The notes: generated by a model not told the origin, from the sequence alone. 38,494 bases of DNA from Actinobacteria bacterium HGW-Actinobacteria-5 (GCA_002843035.1 PHEV01000012.1:1-38494), one strand, 5' to 3'; shown: positions 1 to 8,649, counted from the first letter of the stretch. Numbers and translations are program-made.

Positions 1-1149
1 GTCTCCCATCAGGTACCGGGCCGCACGCCAGGCCCGTTGCGTCGTCGCCTCGACCTCGTCGCCGAGCGCGGTCACGTGCCCGACCTTGCGTCCGGGCACC
101 ACATCCTTGCCGTACAACTGCACCTTCAGCGCCGGGTCGGCGGCCAACGCCCCGGCCAGGCCACCGAGCAGATCGGCCCGCGAGCCGCCGAGGACGTTCA
201 CCATCACCGAGACCGGCGCGAGGGTCGCGGTCGACCCCAGCGGCAGGTCCGCCACCGCACGCAGGTGGTTCTCGAACTGGCTCGTCGCCGCCCCGTCGAT
301 GCTCCAGTGCCCGGTGTTGTGCGGACGCATCGCGAGCTCGTTCACCACGACCGAACCGTCGCGGGCCTGCATCAACTCCACCGCGAGGATGCCGACCACA
401 CCCAGTTCGGCTGCGATCCGCAGCGCCATCGCCTGCAGGTCGCGCACCTGGTCGGGCCGCAACCCGGGCGCAGGCGTGGTGGTGGCCGTGCAGATGCCGT
501 CGGTCTGGACCGTCTCGCTCACCGGATAGACGACCGCCTGGCCGCCGGGACGGCGCGCGACCAGCACGCTCAACTCCCGGGAGAAGTCGATGAACTCCTC
601 GGCGATCACGACGGCGCCGCTGCGCAGTCCCTCCAGCCCGTCGAACGGGATGGACGCCTGCGCGGGCCCGTCCAGCTTCCAGACGCCCTTGCCGTCGTAG
701 CCGCCGCGCGAGGTCTTGGCGATCACTGGCCAGCCGTGCTCCTGCCCGAACGCGACCAGCGCGGCCGGGTCGGCCACCACCCGGTTGGCCGGGCACGGCA
801 CGCCGAGAGCGCCCAGCCGGGCCCGCATCACCGCCTTGTCCTGGGCGTGCACGAGAGCCTCCGGACCGGGCCGAACGGCGATGCCCGCCGTCTCGAGATC
901 GTGCAGGATCTGCGTCGGCACGTGCTCGTGGTCGAAGGTGACCACGTCGCACCCGGACGCGAACGCAGCCACCGTCTCCGGGTCGGTGTAGTCGCCCACC
1001 ACGACGTCGTGCACCACCTGGGCCGCGGAGACCTCCGGGCCCTCGGCGAGCAACCGCAGCCGGAGGCCGAGCCCGATCGAGGCCGCGTGCATCATCCGGG
1101 CCAATTGGCCCCCACCGATCACACCGATGCTCGCCGCGGGAGTCCTCAC
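1..1149 (-). CDS. purK: PurK, N5-carboxyaminoimidazole ribonucleotide synthase (3' end cut by window)
   Basis: ATP-grasp enzyme of de novo purine synthesis. It carboxylates aminoimidazole ribonucleotide with ATP and bicarbonate in the cytosol. The leftward frame opens with GTG at 1149 and runs 383 codons without a stop to the window edge, close to full length for the family. The N-terminus shows the nucleotide-binding start IGVIGGGQLARMM. Later come TFDHEHVP, AKTSRGGYDGKGVW (the ATP-grasp glycine-rich loop) and ELAMRPHNTGHWSIDGA, all typical of PurK. No purE is visible, so it may lie to the left. A TAGGCT -10 box ends six bases before the GTG, which suggests a leaderless message. The gene is divergent from the peptidase E-like gene. 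Identification is firm; only the last residues are missing. Confidence 0.95.
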   Translation of the reverse strand, partial: MRTPAASIGVIGGGQLARMMHAASIGLGLRLRLLAEGPEVSAAQVVHDVVVGDYTDPETVAAFASGCDVVTFDHEHVPTQILHDLETAGIAVRPGPEALVHAQDKAVMRARLGALGVPCPANRVVADPAALVAFGQEHGWPVIAKTSRGGYDGKGVWKLDGPAQASIPFDGLEGLRSGAVVIAEEFIDFSRELSVLVARRPGGQAVVYPVSETVQTDGICTATTTPAPGLRPDQVRDLQAMALRIAAELGVVGILAVELMQARDGSVVVNELAMRPHNTGHWSIDGAATSQFENHLRAVADLPLGSTATLAPVSVMVNVLGGSRADLLGGLAGALAADPALKVQLYGKDVVPGRKVGHVTALGDEVEATTQRAWRAARYLMGD

Positions 1150-1155
1150 CCGGCG

Positions 1156-1197
1156 AGCCTATAGTCCGTCCGCGCGGGTGGGTGGCCGTGACAAGAT
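1156..1197. promoter_or_regulatory. Divergent -10 boxes for purK and the peptidase E-like gene
   Basis: On the minus strand TAGGCT (1161-1156) lies six bases before the purK GTG. On the plus strand CAAGAT (1192-1197) lies six bases before the ATG at 1204. This spacing puts the transcription start at or next to the start codon. No convincing -35 box is seen for either, and neither gene has a good Shine-Dalgarno sequence. Confidence 0.45.
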
Positions 1198-1203
1198 GAG
1201 GAC

Positions 1204-1920
1204 ATGACCGCGCACATTGTCGCCATGGGTGGCGGCGGCTTCTCCATGTCGCCGTTCGGGGCTCCCACCAACCTCGACCGCTACCTGGTCGAACTCACCG
1301 GCAAGTCCTCGCCGCTGGTGTGCTTCGCCCCGACCGCATCGGCAGACGATCCCCAGTACATCAACAAGTTCCTGCTCGCCTACGGCACGCTCGGCGTCCG
1401 CACGATGGTGCTGACCCTGTGGCAGGGCAGCTCGGCCGGATCGGTGGCGCGACTCGCGGACGCCGACCTGCTGCTCGTCGGCGGCGGTCACACGGTGAAC
1501 CTGATGGCACTGTGGCAGGCACACGGCGTGGACGCGGCGATCCGTGCACGCCACAAGGCCGGCGACGTGGTGCTGGCCGGAGTCTCCGCCGGCGGCTCGT
1601 GCTGGTACGGCGGCTGCATCACCGACTCCTTCGGCGACTTCCGCGCCTGGCGCGGCGGGCTGGGCCTGGTCCCGGGGAGCTTCTGCCCCCACTTCGACGG
1701 CGAGGCCGGGAGGGCGCCCGCCTACACCGACGCGGTCGCCGGCGGCGACCTGCCGGGAGGCTACGGGGCGGACGACGGTGCCGGCGTCCACTACGTCGAC
1801 GGGGTGCCCACCAACTTCATCGCCGAGGCCACCGGCAAGCGGGTCTACCGGGTGATGCCGTCCGACCTGCCGACCGCCAGCGGCGTCCTCGTGGAACCCC
1901 AGCAGATGACGGTGCTCTGA
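1204..1920 (+). CDS. Peptidase E-like (S51 family) serine peptidase
   Basis: 238-residue cytosolic protein of the peptidase S51/dipeptidase E family, which has a class I glutamine amidotransferase-like fold. Known members cleave Asp-X dipeptides or related substrates. The N-terminus IVAMGGGGFSM is the family's glycine-rich start. LLLVGGGHTVNLM (about 95-107) matches the family's GGGN-type turn with His in place of Asn. GVSAGG places the likely nucleophile at Ser128. CPHFDGE (about 160) matches the conserved histidine segment. The ATG at 1204 is chosen because a -10 box sits six bases upstream. The gene converges on the GtrA gene with a 16-base gap. The family call is good; the substrate is unknown. 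Confidence 0.8.
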   Translation: MTAHIVAMGGGGFSMSPFGAPTNLDRYLVELTGKSSPLVCFAPTASADDPQYINKFLLAYGTLGVRTMVLTLWQGSSAGSVARLADADLLLVGGGHTVNLMALWQAHGVDAAIRARHKAGDVVLAGVSAGGSCWYGGCITDSFGDFRAWRGGLGLVPGSFCPHFDGEAGRAPAYTDAVAGGDLPGGYGADDGAGVHYVDGVPTNFIAEATGKRVYRVMPSDLPTASGVLVEPQQMTVL

Positions 1921-1936
1921 GCCGTTCCGATCGGGG

Positions 1937-2371
1937 TCAGCGGAAGATCAGCGTCCGCTGGACGATGAAGTTGACCGTGGTGGCCACACCCTGCGCGATC
2001 ACGAAGCCGACGACCCGGGCGACCAGCTCGTTGCCGGTCGCAGAGAGCAGCCACGGGTAGCAGAGCGTCCACAGGCCGACCTGGACGGCGAAGGTGATCG
2101 CGTACAGCGCGACGACGGCAGCGAAGCGGCGCTTGGACGGCTCGGCCTGGAACGTCCAGCGACGGTTGATCAGGTACGCGGTGGTCGTCCCGGCGATGAA
2201 CGAGAACACCTTCGCCCAGGTGTAGTCCAGGCCGAGCGCCATGAAGGCGTTCAGCAGACCGAAGTCGACCACCGCGGACAATCCGCCGGTGACCACGAAC
2301 CGGACCAGCTGGGTGCGCAGCGCCAGCCGGGTGGTCGCCTCCGACCCGGACGCCGCCTGCTCCTCCGTCAC
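1937..2371 (-). CDS. GtrA-family membrane protein
   Basis: About 144 residues with four predicted transmembrane helices. The N-terminal RFVVTGGLSAVVDFGLLNA and the segment AYLINRRWTF are typical of the GtrA/DPMS family, whose members are thought to help move or anchor polyprenyl-linked sugars. The frame stays open far upstream into the next gene, but the family fold begins near the GTG at 2371, which follows the neighbour's stop by eight bases, so I use that start. It probably forms an operon with the PH-domain gene. The same pair lies between purK and birA in M. tuberculosis (Rv3277-Rv3278c, from memory). The exact lipid-linked substrate is unknown. Confidence 0.82.
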   Translation of the reverse strand: MTEEQAASGSEATTRLALRTQLVRFVVTGGLSAVVDFGLLNAFMALGLDYTWAKVFSFIAGTTTAYLINRRWTFQAEPSKRRFAAVVALYAITFAVQVGLWTLCYPWLLSATGNELVARVVGFVIAQGVATTVNFIVQRTLIFR

Positions 2372-2379
2372 GCCGCCGC

Positions 2380-2895
2380 TCAATCGTCGCGCGCCTGGGG
2401 GTTCTTGATCGGGTCGTCGCCGCCGAAGAGCAGTTCGGTCATCACGACGTGCACGCGCTCGACGTCCGGGATGTCGTTCAGGGTGACGGGCTGGTCGGCT
2501 GCGGTGGTGAGCACGAGGGTGCCGCAACCGAGCAGTTGGTCGATCGGGCCGCGCTGGTAGGCGACGTTGTTGATCCGGCTCAGCGGCATGTCGTGACCGG
2601 TCTTGACCAGGATCCCGCGGCGGGTGATGATCCGGCGGTTCGTGAAGGTGTAGGTGCTGGTCAGCCACTTCAGGAACGGCACGACCACCCACAGCACGAG
2701 TGCGACCAGCGCGATCACGATCATCACCCAGCGCAGCCAGTCCCAGCCGGCGACCAGCGGGATCGCGAACGCGAAGCCGCTCAGCACCGCGATCACCAGC
2801 AGCAGCAGGACGGGGACGATCAGGGCCTTCACGTGGGTGCGCAAGTGCAGCACCACGACCTCGCCCTTGCCCAGGAGTTGCGGATCCAGACCCAT
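2380..2895 (-). CDS. PH-domain (bPH2/YdbS-like) membrane protein
   Basis: 171 residues. Two hydrophobic helices (about 26-46 and 56-76) are followed by a soluble domain beginning TSTYTFTNRRIITRRG. That segment is characteristic of the bacterial PH-like domain formerly called DUF304. The domain continues through MPLSRINNVAYQRGPIDQLLGCG, also a family hallmark. These are inner-membrane proteins of unknown biochemical role. The ATG at 2895 gives a complete domain. The GtrA gene starts eight bases after its stop, so the two are probably cotranscribed. Family assignment is strong, function is not known. Confidence 0.82.
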   Translation of the reverse strand: MGLDPQLLGKGEVVVLHLRTHVKALIVPVLLLLVIAVLSGFAFAIPLVAGWDWLRWVMIVIALVALVLWVVVPFLKWLTSTYTFTNRRIITRRGILVKTGHDMPLSRINNVAYQRGPIDQLLGCGTLVLTTAADQPVTLNDIPDVERVHVVMTELLFGGDDPIKNPQARDD

Positions 2896-2940
2896 GGGGT
2901 CAATGGTGACACAGCCGCGCCCGGCGCTGGCGCTCCCTGC

Positions 2941-3738
2941 TCAGCGCAGGTGCACCACGTCACCGGCGGCGAAGGGGCGCTCGACACCGGCCACGCGCAC
3001 CAGCAGGCGGCCCTCGGCGTCCACGCCGGTCGCGTCACCCTCGACGAACTCCTCCGCCGAGAGCTGCACCCGCACCGGCCGGCCCACGCTCGAGCAGCGG
3101 GCGGCGTATTCGGCGCGCAGGTCCGTTCCGGTGAGCCAGCGCACGTACCAGGTGCCCAGAGCCTCGAGCACGGCCGCAACCAGGGCCGTCTCGTCCACCA
3201 CGCCCCCGGCCAGCGCCACCGACGTGGCCGTCGGCACCGGCAACTCGTCCTCGGCGAGGGTGGTGTTGATGCCCATCCCCAGCACCGCGGCGGGCGGGCC
3301 CCCGGCGTCCACCCGTTCGGCCAGGATGCCGCACAGCTTGCGTCCACCGGCCAGCACGTCGTTGGGCCACTTCAGCTCCACAGCCAGCCCGGCCGCAGCC
3401 CGCAGCCCGTCCGCCACGGCCAAACCGGTGAGCAGCGGCAGCCACAGCCAGCGCGCGGCCGGCACCGGCGCCGGCGGACGCAGCAGCACCGAGAGGGCGA
3501 GCGACGTCCCGGGCGGCGCCTCCCAGACCCGGGTGAAGCGGCCGCGTCCGGCGCTCTGGTGGTCGGAGACCAGCACCGTGCCGGAAGCTGCCCCGGCCCG
3601 GGCAGCGGCTACCAGGTCGGCATTCGTCGAGCCCGTGGTGGCCACGGACGCGACCTCGACCCACACCGAACCCGGACGCACCAGTGCCCGGGAGAGCTCG
3701 ACCGCGTCAACACGGGGAGAATTCGGCGCGGGATTCAC
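2941..3738 (-). CDS. birA: BirA, biotin--protein ligase (monofunctional)
   Basis: 265-residue enzyme that makes biotinyl-AMP and transfers biotin to the lysine of biotin carboxyl carrier domains. TTGSTNADL (about 34-42), the biotin/ATP loop QSAGRGRF (61-68), KWPNDVL (123-129) and KLCGILAE are all present, and a small C-terminal domain follows. No N-terminal helix-turn-helix precedes the catalytic domain, so it is not expected to repress biotin genes as E. coli BirA does. It is divergent from accD5 with 47 bases between starts. Its clients here would be the ESMKM and EAMKM lysines of the two downstream carboxylases. The GTG start has a TAGGGT -10 box six bases upstream. Confidence 0.95.
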   Translation of the reverse strand: MNPAPNSPRVDAVELSRALVRPGSVWVEVASVATTGSTNADLVAAARAGAASGTVLVSDHQSAGRGRFTRVWEAPPGTSLALSVLLRPPAPVPAARWLWLPLLTGLAVADGLRAAAGLAVELKWPNDVLAGGRKLCGILAERVDAGGPPAAVLGMGINTTLAEDELPVPTATSVALAGGVVDETALVAAVLEALGTWYVRWLTGTDLRAEYAARCSSVGRPVRVQLSAEEFVEGDATGVDAEGRLLVRVAGVERPFAAGDVVHLR

Positions 3739-3744
3739 GCCCAG

Positions 3745-3779
3745 ACCCTATGCCCGGGCGGGTGTCCCGGCAGTACTGT
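3745..3779. promoter_or_regulatory. Divergent birA/accD5 promoter region
   Basis: The 47 bases between the starts hold TAGGGT on the minus strand (3750-3745), six bases before the birA GTG, and TACTGT on the plus strand (3774-3779), six bases before the accD5 ATG. Neither start has a Shine-Dalgarno sequence. Both transcripts are therefore likely leaderless, and the two promoters are close enough to influence each other. Confidence 0.5.
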
Positions 3780-3785
3780 CTCCCC

Positions 3786-5360
3786 ATGGCGCAGGACATC
3801 CACACCACCCGCGGGAAGCTGGCCGAACTCGGCGAACGCAAGGAACAGGCGCTCAACCCGTCCAGCCCGGCGGCGGTGGAGAAGGTGCACGCGCAAGGCA
3901 AGATGACCGCGCGCGAGCGGATCAACGCCTTGCTCGACGAGGGCTCCTTCGCCGAATTCGACCGGTTCTCCCGGCACCGCGCCAAGGCCTTCGGGATGGA
4001 GGAGAAGCGGCCCTACACCGACGGCGTGATCACGGGCGTCGGCGCCATCCACGGCCGACCGGTGTGCGTGTTCAGCCAGGACGTGACCATCTTCGGCGGC
4101 GCGCTCGGCGAGGTGTACGGGGAGAAGATCGTGAAGATCCTCGACTTCGCGATCAAGACCGGCTGCCCGATCATCGGCATCAACGAGGGCGGCGGCGCCC
4201 GGATCCAGGAGGGAGTGGTCTCGCTCGACCTGTACTCCCAGATCTTCCGCCGCAACACCCTCGCCTCCGGGGTGATCCCGCAGATCTCGTTGATCATGGG
4301 CGCAGCGGCCGGAGGGCACGTCTACTCCCCCGCCCTCACCGACTTCGTGGTGATGGTCGACCAGACCTCGCAGATGTTCATCACCGGCCCGAACGTGATC
4401 AAGACCGTGACCGGCGAGGACGTGACCATGGAGGAGCTCGGCGGCGGCCGCACGCACTCCACGAAGTCCGGCAACTCCCACTACCTCGCCGCCGACGAGC
4501 TCGACGCGATCGAGTACGTCCGCCAGCTGATCACCTACCTGCCCCAGAACAACCTGGAGGATCCGCCCGTCTTCGACGAGGAGGAGGCCGACCTCACCAT
4601 CACCGAGCACGACCTGGTGCTGGACACGCTGATGCCCGACTCGCCGAACCAGCCCTACGACATGCACGAGGTGATCGAACGGGTGCTGGACGACGACGAG
4701 TTCCTCGAGGTGCACAAGCTGTATGCGCCGAACATCATCTGCGGCTTCGGGCGGGTCGAGGGACGCGCGGTCGGCGTGATCGCGAACCAGCCGATGGTCT
4801 TCGCCGGCTGCCTGGACATCAAGGCCTCAGAGAAGGCGGCCCGGTTCGTCCGCACCTGCGACGCCTTCAACATCCCGATCCTGACCTTCGAGGACGTGCC
4901 CGGGTTCCTCCCCGGCACCGACCAGGAGTGGGACGGGATCATCCACCGGGGCGCCAAGCTGATCTACGCCTACGCAGAGGCCACCGTGCCGCTGGTCACG
5001 ATCATCACCCGCAAGGCCTACGGGGGTGCGTACTGCGTGATGGGCTCCAAGCCGCTCGGCGCGGACGTGAACCTCGCCTGGCCGACCGCGCAGATCGCGG
5101 TGATGGGCGCAGAGGGCGCGGTGAACATCCTCTACCGGCGTGAGCTCGCGGACGCCGAGGATCCTGCGGCCCGGCGCACCGAGCTGATCGACGAGTACAA
5201 CGACGAGCTGGCCAATCCCTACGTCGCGGCCGAGCGCGGCTACGTGGACAAGGTGATCTACCCGCACGAGACGAGGGCCCAGGTGATCCGGGTGCTGCGC
5301 CTGCTGCGGACCAAGCGCATGCAGCTGCCGCCCAAGAAGCACGGGAACATCCCGCTGTGA
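3786..5360 (+). CDS. accD5: Acyl-CoA carboxylase beta subunit (AccD5/PccB type)
   Basis: 524-residue carboxyltransferase that moves the carboxyl group from carboxybiotin to acetyl-, propionyl- or longer acyl-CoA. It has two crotonase-like halves. The first carries GTDGVITG-like [22 protein letters not shown] (about 134-146) and [10 protein letters not shown]. The second carries DVPGFLPG and [13 protein letters not shown], the oxyanion and acyl-CoA binding loops. The frame is open further upstream, but ATG 3786 fits both the family N-terminus and the TACTGT box six bases away. The epsilon subunit start overlaps its stop. The symbol follows the mycobacterial order birA-accD5-accE5-maf; acetyl versus propionyl preference cannot be decided from the sequence alone. 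Confidence 0.92.
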   Translation: MAQDIHTTRGKLAELGERKEQALNPSSPAAVEKVHAQGKMTARERINALLDEGSFAEFDRFSRHRAKAFGMEEKRPYTDGVITGVGAIHGRPVCVFSQDVTIFGGALGEVYGEKIVKILDFAIKTGCPIIGINEGGGARIQEGVVSLDLYSQIFRRNTLASGVIPQISLIMGAAAGGHVYSPALTDFVVMVDQTSQMFITGPNVIKTVTGEDVTMEELGGGRTHSTKSGNSHYLAADELDAIEYVRQLITYLPQNNLEDPPVFDEEEADLTITEHDLVLDTLMPDSPNQPYDMHEVIERVLDDDEFLEVHKLYAPNIICGFGRVEGRAVGVIANQPMVFAGCLDIKASEKAARFVRTCDAFNIPILTFEDVPGFLPGTDQEWDGIIHRGAKLIYAYAEATVPLVTIITRKAYGGAYCVMGSKPLGADVNLAWPTAQIAVMGAEGAVNILYRRELADAEDPAARRTELIDEYNDELANPYVAAERGYVDKVIYPHETRAQVIRVLRLLRTKRMQLPPKKHGNIPL

Positions 5361-5593
5361 GCGGCACGCCGGCCGAGGCGGGCCAGCCGCTGGTGCAGGT
5401 CGTCTCGGGGAGCCCGACCGACGAGGAACTCGCCGCCCTCGGCGCGGTGATCGTGGCGCTGCGCCGGGAGCGTCCGGATCCCCACGTGCCGGTGACCAGC
5501 ACGCTGGCCGGCGGCTGGCGCTCGTACTGGCACACGGTGCGCACGCCGCTGGTGCCGGGCCGCGAAGCCTGGCGGAGCAGCTTCCGCCTCTGA
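5357..5593 (+). CDS. accE5: Acyl-CoA carboxylase epsilon subunit
   Basis: 78-residue protein whose GTG overlaps the accD5 stop (GTGA), so the two are translationally coupled. Actinobacterial epsilon subunits bind the beta hexamer and raise activity. The family pattern is visible: a beta strand [19 protein letters not shown], a variable Arg-rich middle, and a C-terminal tail with W-R-S repeated ([16 protein letters not shown]). It is too short to have catalytic residues. Context and pattern make the call secure. It acts with AccD5 and with a biotin-bearing alpha subunit, most likely AccA3 encoded at 16520. Confidence 0.85.
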   Translation: MSGTPAEAGQPLVQVVSGSPTDEELAALGAVIVALRRERPDPHVPVTSTLAGGWRSYWHTVRTPLVPGREAWRSSFRL

Positions 5594-5620
5594 CCACCCA
5601 CCCGACCGAGAGGGCATCGC

Positions 5621-6322
5621 ATGGGAGCCATCGAGGACGCCCTGGGCGGGCCTTCGCCGTACCGACCGCCGAGCCGGCGTTCACCGGAAGGCCCGGCCGC
5701 TGACGCGGTGCCGGGGCTGGTTCTGGCCTCGGCCTCGCCGGCCCGGCTCGAAACCCTGAGGAACGCGGGCCTGGCCCCGCGGGTGGTGGTCTCGGAGGTC
5801 GACGAGGACGCCTTCACCGCGCCCGACGTCACCGGGCTGGTGGCCGTCCTGGCCCGGGCCAAGGCGGAAGCGGTGGCGGTCGCCCTGGCCGCGTCCGGGG
5901 AGGACCTGCTCGTCGTGGGCTGCGACTCCCTGCTCGAACTGGACGGCGAGCCGCTCGGCAAGCCGGGCACGCCCGAGGAGGCGGTCCGCCGCTGGCGCCA
6001 GATGCGCGGCCGGACAGGCCACCTGCACACCGGCCACCACGTGATCCGGCTCGGCGCGTCCGCGCGCACCGCGTCCGGGGTCGCGACCACAGGGGTGAGC
6101 TTCGCCGACCTCTCGGACGCCGAGATCGACGCCTACGTGGCGACCGGGGAGCCGCTGCGGGTGGCGGGCGCGTTCACCATCGACGGCCTCGGCGGGGCGT
6201 ACGTCCGCGGCGTGGACGGCGACCCCCACACCGTGGTCGGGATCAGCCTGCCGCTGCTGCGCGACCTGTTCGCGCAACTCGGTGTGGACTGGCACACGCT
6301 CTGGGATGCGGAGCGCCGCTAG
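5621..6322 (+). CDS. maf: Maf-family nucleotide pyrophosphatase
   Basis: 233 residues. The motif LASASPARLETLRNAG (about 34-49) corresponds to the Maf signature S-x-S-P-R-R. VVGCDSLLELDGEPLGKP (about 105-122) holds the conserved Asp, and AGAFTIDGLGG near residue 183 is also typical. Family members hydrolyse non-canonical or pyrimidine nucleoside triphosphates to monophosphates. Here the second Arg of the signature is Ala, as in some actinobacterial members. About 30 residues precede the domain, an extension of no known role. GAGAGGG ahead of the ATG serves as a ribosome site. The gene follows accE5 by 27 bases, as in mycobacteria. Confidence 0.88.
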   Translation: MGAIEDALGGPSPYRPPSRRSPEGPAADAVPGLVLASASPARLETLRNAGLAPRVVVSEVDEDAFTAPDVTGLVAVLARAKAEAVAVALAASGEDLLVVGCDSLLELDGEPLGKPGTPEEAVRRWRQMRGRTGHLHTGHHVIRLGASARTASGVATTGVSFADLSDAEIDAYVATGEPLRVAGAFTIDGLGGAYVRGVDGDPHTVVGISLPLLRDLFAQLGVDWHTLWDAERR

Positions 6323-6334
6323 CCTTGGAGGGCC

Positions 6335-7243
6335 ATGACGAACACTGAGAACCTCCCCGAGGCGGACCGGAAGAAGTCCGTAATGCCCGCCTGGCTGCGG
6401 GCGATGCGGCCCAAGCAGTGGGTGAAGAACGTCCTCGTGCTCGCCGCCCCGCTGGCCGCAGGGCAGCTGCTCCAGCCGGCGGTCCTGCTCGCGTCGGCGT
6501 GGGCGTTCGTGTCGTTCTCCCTGGTCAGCGCGTCGATCTACCTGATCAACGACAGCCGCGACGTCGAGGCAGACCGGCTGCACCCGAAGAAGCGGTTCCG
6601 TCCGATCGCCGCCGGGGAGCTCTCGATCCCGACCGCCTACGTGCTCGCCGCGATCACGGTGGCCGCGTCACTGGCGATCGGGTTCTGGGTGGCGCCGCTG
6701 CTCGGGGTGACCCTCGCGTCCTACTGGGTGCTGCAGGTGATCTACTCGCTGTTCCTCAAGCACCAGCCGATCATCGACCTGGCCATGGTGGCGGCCGGCT
6801 TCCTGCTCCGCGCGGTCGCCGGCGGCGTCGCCGCGGGTCTGCCGCTGTCGCAGTGGTTCCTGCTGGTGGCGTCCTTCGGCTCGCTGTTCATGGTCGCGGG
6901 CAAGCGCTACTCCGAACTCAAGGAGCTCGGCACCGAAGCCGGCACCCGGGCCAGCCTCGAGCGCTACACGAAGTCCTACCTTCGCGAGGTCTGGTCGGTG
7001 TCGATCGCCATCGTGATCATGTCGTACAGCCTGTGGGCGTTCGAGCAGGCGAAGACGCAGCTGTGGGGCATTCCCTGGACGACGATCTCGATCGCCCCGT
7101 TCACCCTCGCCGTGCTGCGCTACGCGATGAAGATCGACCAGGGTCAGGCCGGCGAGCCCGAGGACGTGGTCCTCTCCGATCCGATCCTGCAGGTGCTCGC
7201 CGTGCTCTGGGTGATCCCGGTAGCCGTCGCGGTGTTCGGATGA
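6335..7243 (+). CDS. UbiA-superfamily decaprenyl-phosphate phosphoribosyltransferase
   Basis: 302-residue integral membrane protein with about nine hydrophobic helices. The first conserved loop MRPKQWVKNVLV and the Asp-rich motif YLINDSRDVEADRLHP followed by KKRFRP are the hallmarks of the Rv3806c family. That enzyme joins phosphoribosyl pyrophosphate to decaprenyl phosphate to start decaprenyl-phosphoarabinose synthesis for cell-wall arabinan. A second acidic loop lies near residue 190 (KRYSELKELG). GGAGG sits seven bases before the ATG. The gene follows maf by 12 bases and overlaps the next SDR gene by four. Family call is strong. Whether this organism makes arabinogalactan is unknown; the related GtrA protein is at 1937. 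Confidence 0.87.
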   Translation: MTNTENLPEADRKKSVMPAWLRAMRPKQWVKNVLVLAAPLAAGQLLQPAVLLASAWAFVSFSLVSASIYLINDSRDVEADRLHPKKRFRPIAAGELSIPTAYVLAAITVAASLAIGFWVAPLLGVTLASYWVLQVIYSLFLKHQPIIDLAMVAAGFLLRAVAGGVAAGLPLSQWFLLVASFGSLFMVAGKRYSELKELGTEAGTRASLERYTKSYLREVWSVSIAIVIMSYSLWAFEQAKTQLWGIPWTTISIAPFTLAVLRYAMKIDQGQAGEPEDVVLSDPILQVLAVLWVIPVAVAVFG

Positions 7244-7917
7244 ACCGCCCGGTCGCGCTGGTGACCGGGGCGTCCCGGGGCATCGGACGCGCGGTCGCGC
7301 AGGCTCTGTCCCCCACCCACCACGTCCTGGTCGGCGGCAGGGATGCCGACCAGGTGGGCGAGGTGGCACGGTCGCTGGCCTCCGCCGAGCCGTTCGTCGT
7401 CGACCTCACCGACGAGCCGGCTGTGACGGCCGCGCTGGCGGGCGTCGAACGGATGGACGTCCTGGTGCACTCGGCGGGACTGGTTGCGTTCGGGCCACTG
7501 GCCGATTCGACCACCAGGGAGTGGCGCGAGCTGCTCGAGGTGAACGTGATCGCACCGGTCACCCTGACCCGCCTGCTGCTGCCGGCCCTGCGGGCAGCCC
7601 ACGGGCTCGTGGTGTTCATCAACTCCGGTGCCGGGCTGGTCACGCATCGCGGCTTCTCCGCCTACTCGGCGTCCAAGTATGCGTTGACCGGGCTCGCGGA
7701 TGCGCTGCGACTGGACGAGCGCGGCCGGGTGCGGGTCACCTCGATCCATCCCGGACGGGTGGCCACGGACATGCAGGCCCAGCTCAGCGCGTTGCAGGGC
7801 ATGCCGTACGTCCCGGACGCCCACCTCGACCCCGCGGAGGTCGCCCGCGCCGTCCGGGTGGCTGTGGACGCGCCTCCCAACACCAGCCTGGACAGCATCC
7901 GGATCAACCCCGTCTAG
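7240..7917 (+). CDS. Short-chain dehydrogenase/reductase
   Basis: 225-residue classical SDR. TGASRGIG (about 9-16) is the NAD(P)-binding loop, the Arg after Ser favouring NADP. VHSAG is the NAG-type structural motif, S-G-A-G supplies the catalytic Ser, and YSASK (about 141-145) holds the Tyr and Lys. Its ATG overlaps the stop of the prenyl phosphoribosyltransferase (ATGA), so they are translationally coupled and may share a pathway. In mycobacteria a different, extended SDR (DprE2) acts after that transferase. This protein looks like a classical SDR and I do not equate the two. The substrate is unknown. It converges on the LysE gene. Confidence 0.82.
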   Translation: MNRPVALVTGASRGIGRAVAQALSPTHHVLVGGRDADQVGEVARSLASAEPFVVDLTDEPAVTAALAGVERMDVLVHSAGLVAFGPLADSTTREWRELLEVNVIAPVTLTRLLLPALRAAHGLVVFINSGAGLVTHRGFSAYSASKYALTGLADALRLDERGRVRVTSIHPGRVATDMQAQLSALQGMPYVPDAHLDPAEVARAVRVAVDAPPNTSLDSIRINPV

Positions 7918-7950
7918 CGGATCGCCGGAACGTTCACGTACCTCGCGGTT

Positions 7951-7984
7951 GCCGTTCGGGGAGCGTCCGCCGTTGCGGGGAGCG
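7951..7984. repeat. Short imperfect direct repeat in a convergent gap
   Basis: GCCGTTCGGGGAGCG at 7951-7965 recurs with one inserted base as GCCGTTGCGGGGAGCG at 7969-7984. It lies between the stops of the SDR and LysE genes. No clear terminator hairpin is seen in the 84-base gap, and the role of the repeat is unknown. Confidence 0.4.
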
Positions 7985-8001
7985 CCTCTGCGAAGCCGGG
8001 A

Positions 8002-8631
8002 TCAGCGCTCGAGGCCGAGGGCGACCCCGAAGCCGAGCATGGCGACACCGGCAATCCCGTCCACGACCCGGCCGCCGCGCCGGCTGGCCAGGAAGCCACG
8101 CACGGCCTGCGCGCTGAGAATCACGATCGTGAACCAGGCCATGCCCATCAACACGTGCACGCCCGCCAGCAGGGCGCCGACCGCCACCGGGGGATAGCCC
8201 GCGGGAAGGAACAGCGGCAGCACGGTCAGGTAGAAGACCCCCACCTTCGGGTTCAGCAGGTCGGTGAGCGCGCCTTTCACGAAGGACTCCCGCGGCGTAT
8301 CGGCCACTGCGCCGGCAAGGTTGGCGTGCGGCAGGTCGCCGCGCACGGCGGAACGCAGGTAGGTGAAGGCGAGGTAGGCAAGGAAGGCCACTCCTGCCCA
8401 GCGCAGCACCGCGAAGGCGAGCTGCGAGGCGACCAGCAGGGCGGCGACACCGGCCGCAGCCGCCACGCCCCAGACCAGGGCGCCGAAGCCGATACCCGCC
8501 GCCGCGGCGAAGGCCGTCCGCCGACCGGCGCGGATGGCCTGCCGCAGCACGAACAGGGTGTCCAGCCCTGGCGTCACCGTGACCACAGCGGCCAGCAGCG
8601 AGAAGCCGAGGAGCGACTGGGCCAGCGTCAT
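8002..8631 (-). CDS. LysE/RhtB-family amino-acid exporter
   Basis: 209-residue membrane protein with about six hydrophobic helices. The N-terminal segment VTPGLDTLFVLRQAIRAGRR fits the LysE-family pattern P-G-P-x(4)-V. KGALTDLLNPKVGVFYLTVLP (split as KGALTDLLNPK and FYLTVLPLFLP) is the family's second hallmark loop. Members export basic or neutral amino acids or small metabolites, and the substrate cannot be read from the sequence. I start at ATG 8631 because the fold begins there and a TACGAT box ends six bases upstream. A longer reading would enter the repeat element at 8650. It converges with the SDR gene. Confidence 0.82.
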   Translation of the reverse strand: MTLAQSLLGFSLLAAVVTVTPGLDTLFVLRQAIRAGRRTAFAAAAGIGFGALVWGVAAAAGVAALLVASQLAFAVLRWAGVAFLAYLAFTYLRSAVRGDLPHANLAGAVADTPRESFVKGALTDLLNPKVGVFYLTVLPLFLPAGYPPVAVGALLAGVHVLMGMAWFTIVILSAQAVRGFLASRRGGRVVDGIAGVAMLGFGVALGLER

Positions 8632-8637
8632 GGCGGC

Positions 8638-8643
8638 ATCGTA
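8638..8643 (-). promoter_or_regulatory. -10 box of a probable leaderless LysE transcript
   Basis: TACGAT on the minus strand is followed by six bases and then the ATG at 8631. No Shine-Dalgarno sequence is present. The promoter's upstream half would lie inside the neighbouring palindromic repeat at 8650-8691. Confidence 0.45.
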
Positions 8644-8649
8644 GGAGCA

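Noticed and set aside
2372-2692. A longer N-terminus for the GtrA protein
   Set aside because: The frame is open but the extra residues overlap the PH-domain gene out of frame and show no membrane helix or family match. GTG 2371 fits the family and the eight-base gap.
2654-5143. An 829-codon open frame on the plus strand
   Set aside because: It covers birA on the other strand and accD5 in another frame, both with clear motifs. The translation is Arg/Pro-rich and meaningless.
7240-7917. The SDR next to the phosphoribosyltransferase as DprE2
   Set aside because: Motifs are of an ordinary classical SDR, and no DprE1-like flavoprotein is next to it. The context alone is not enough for the name.
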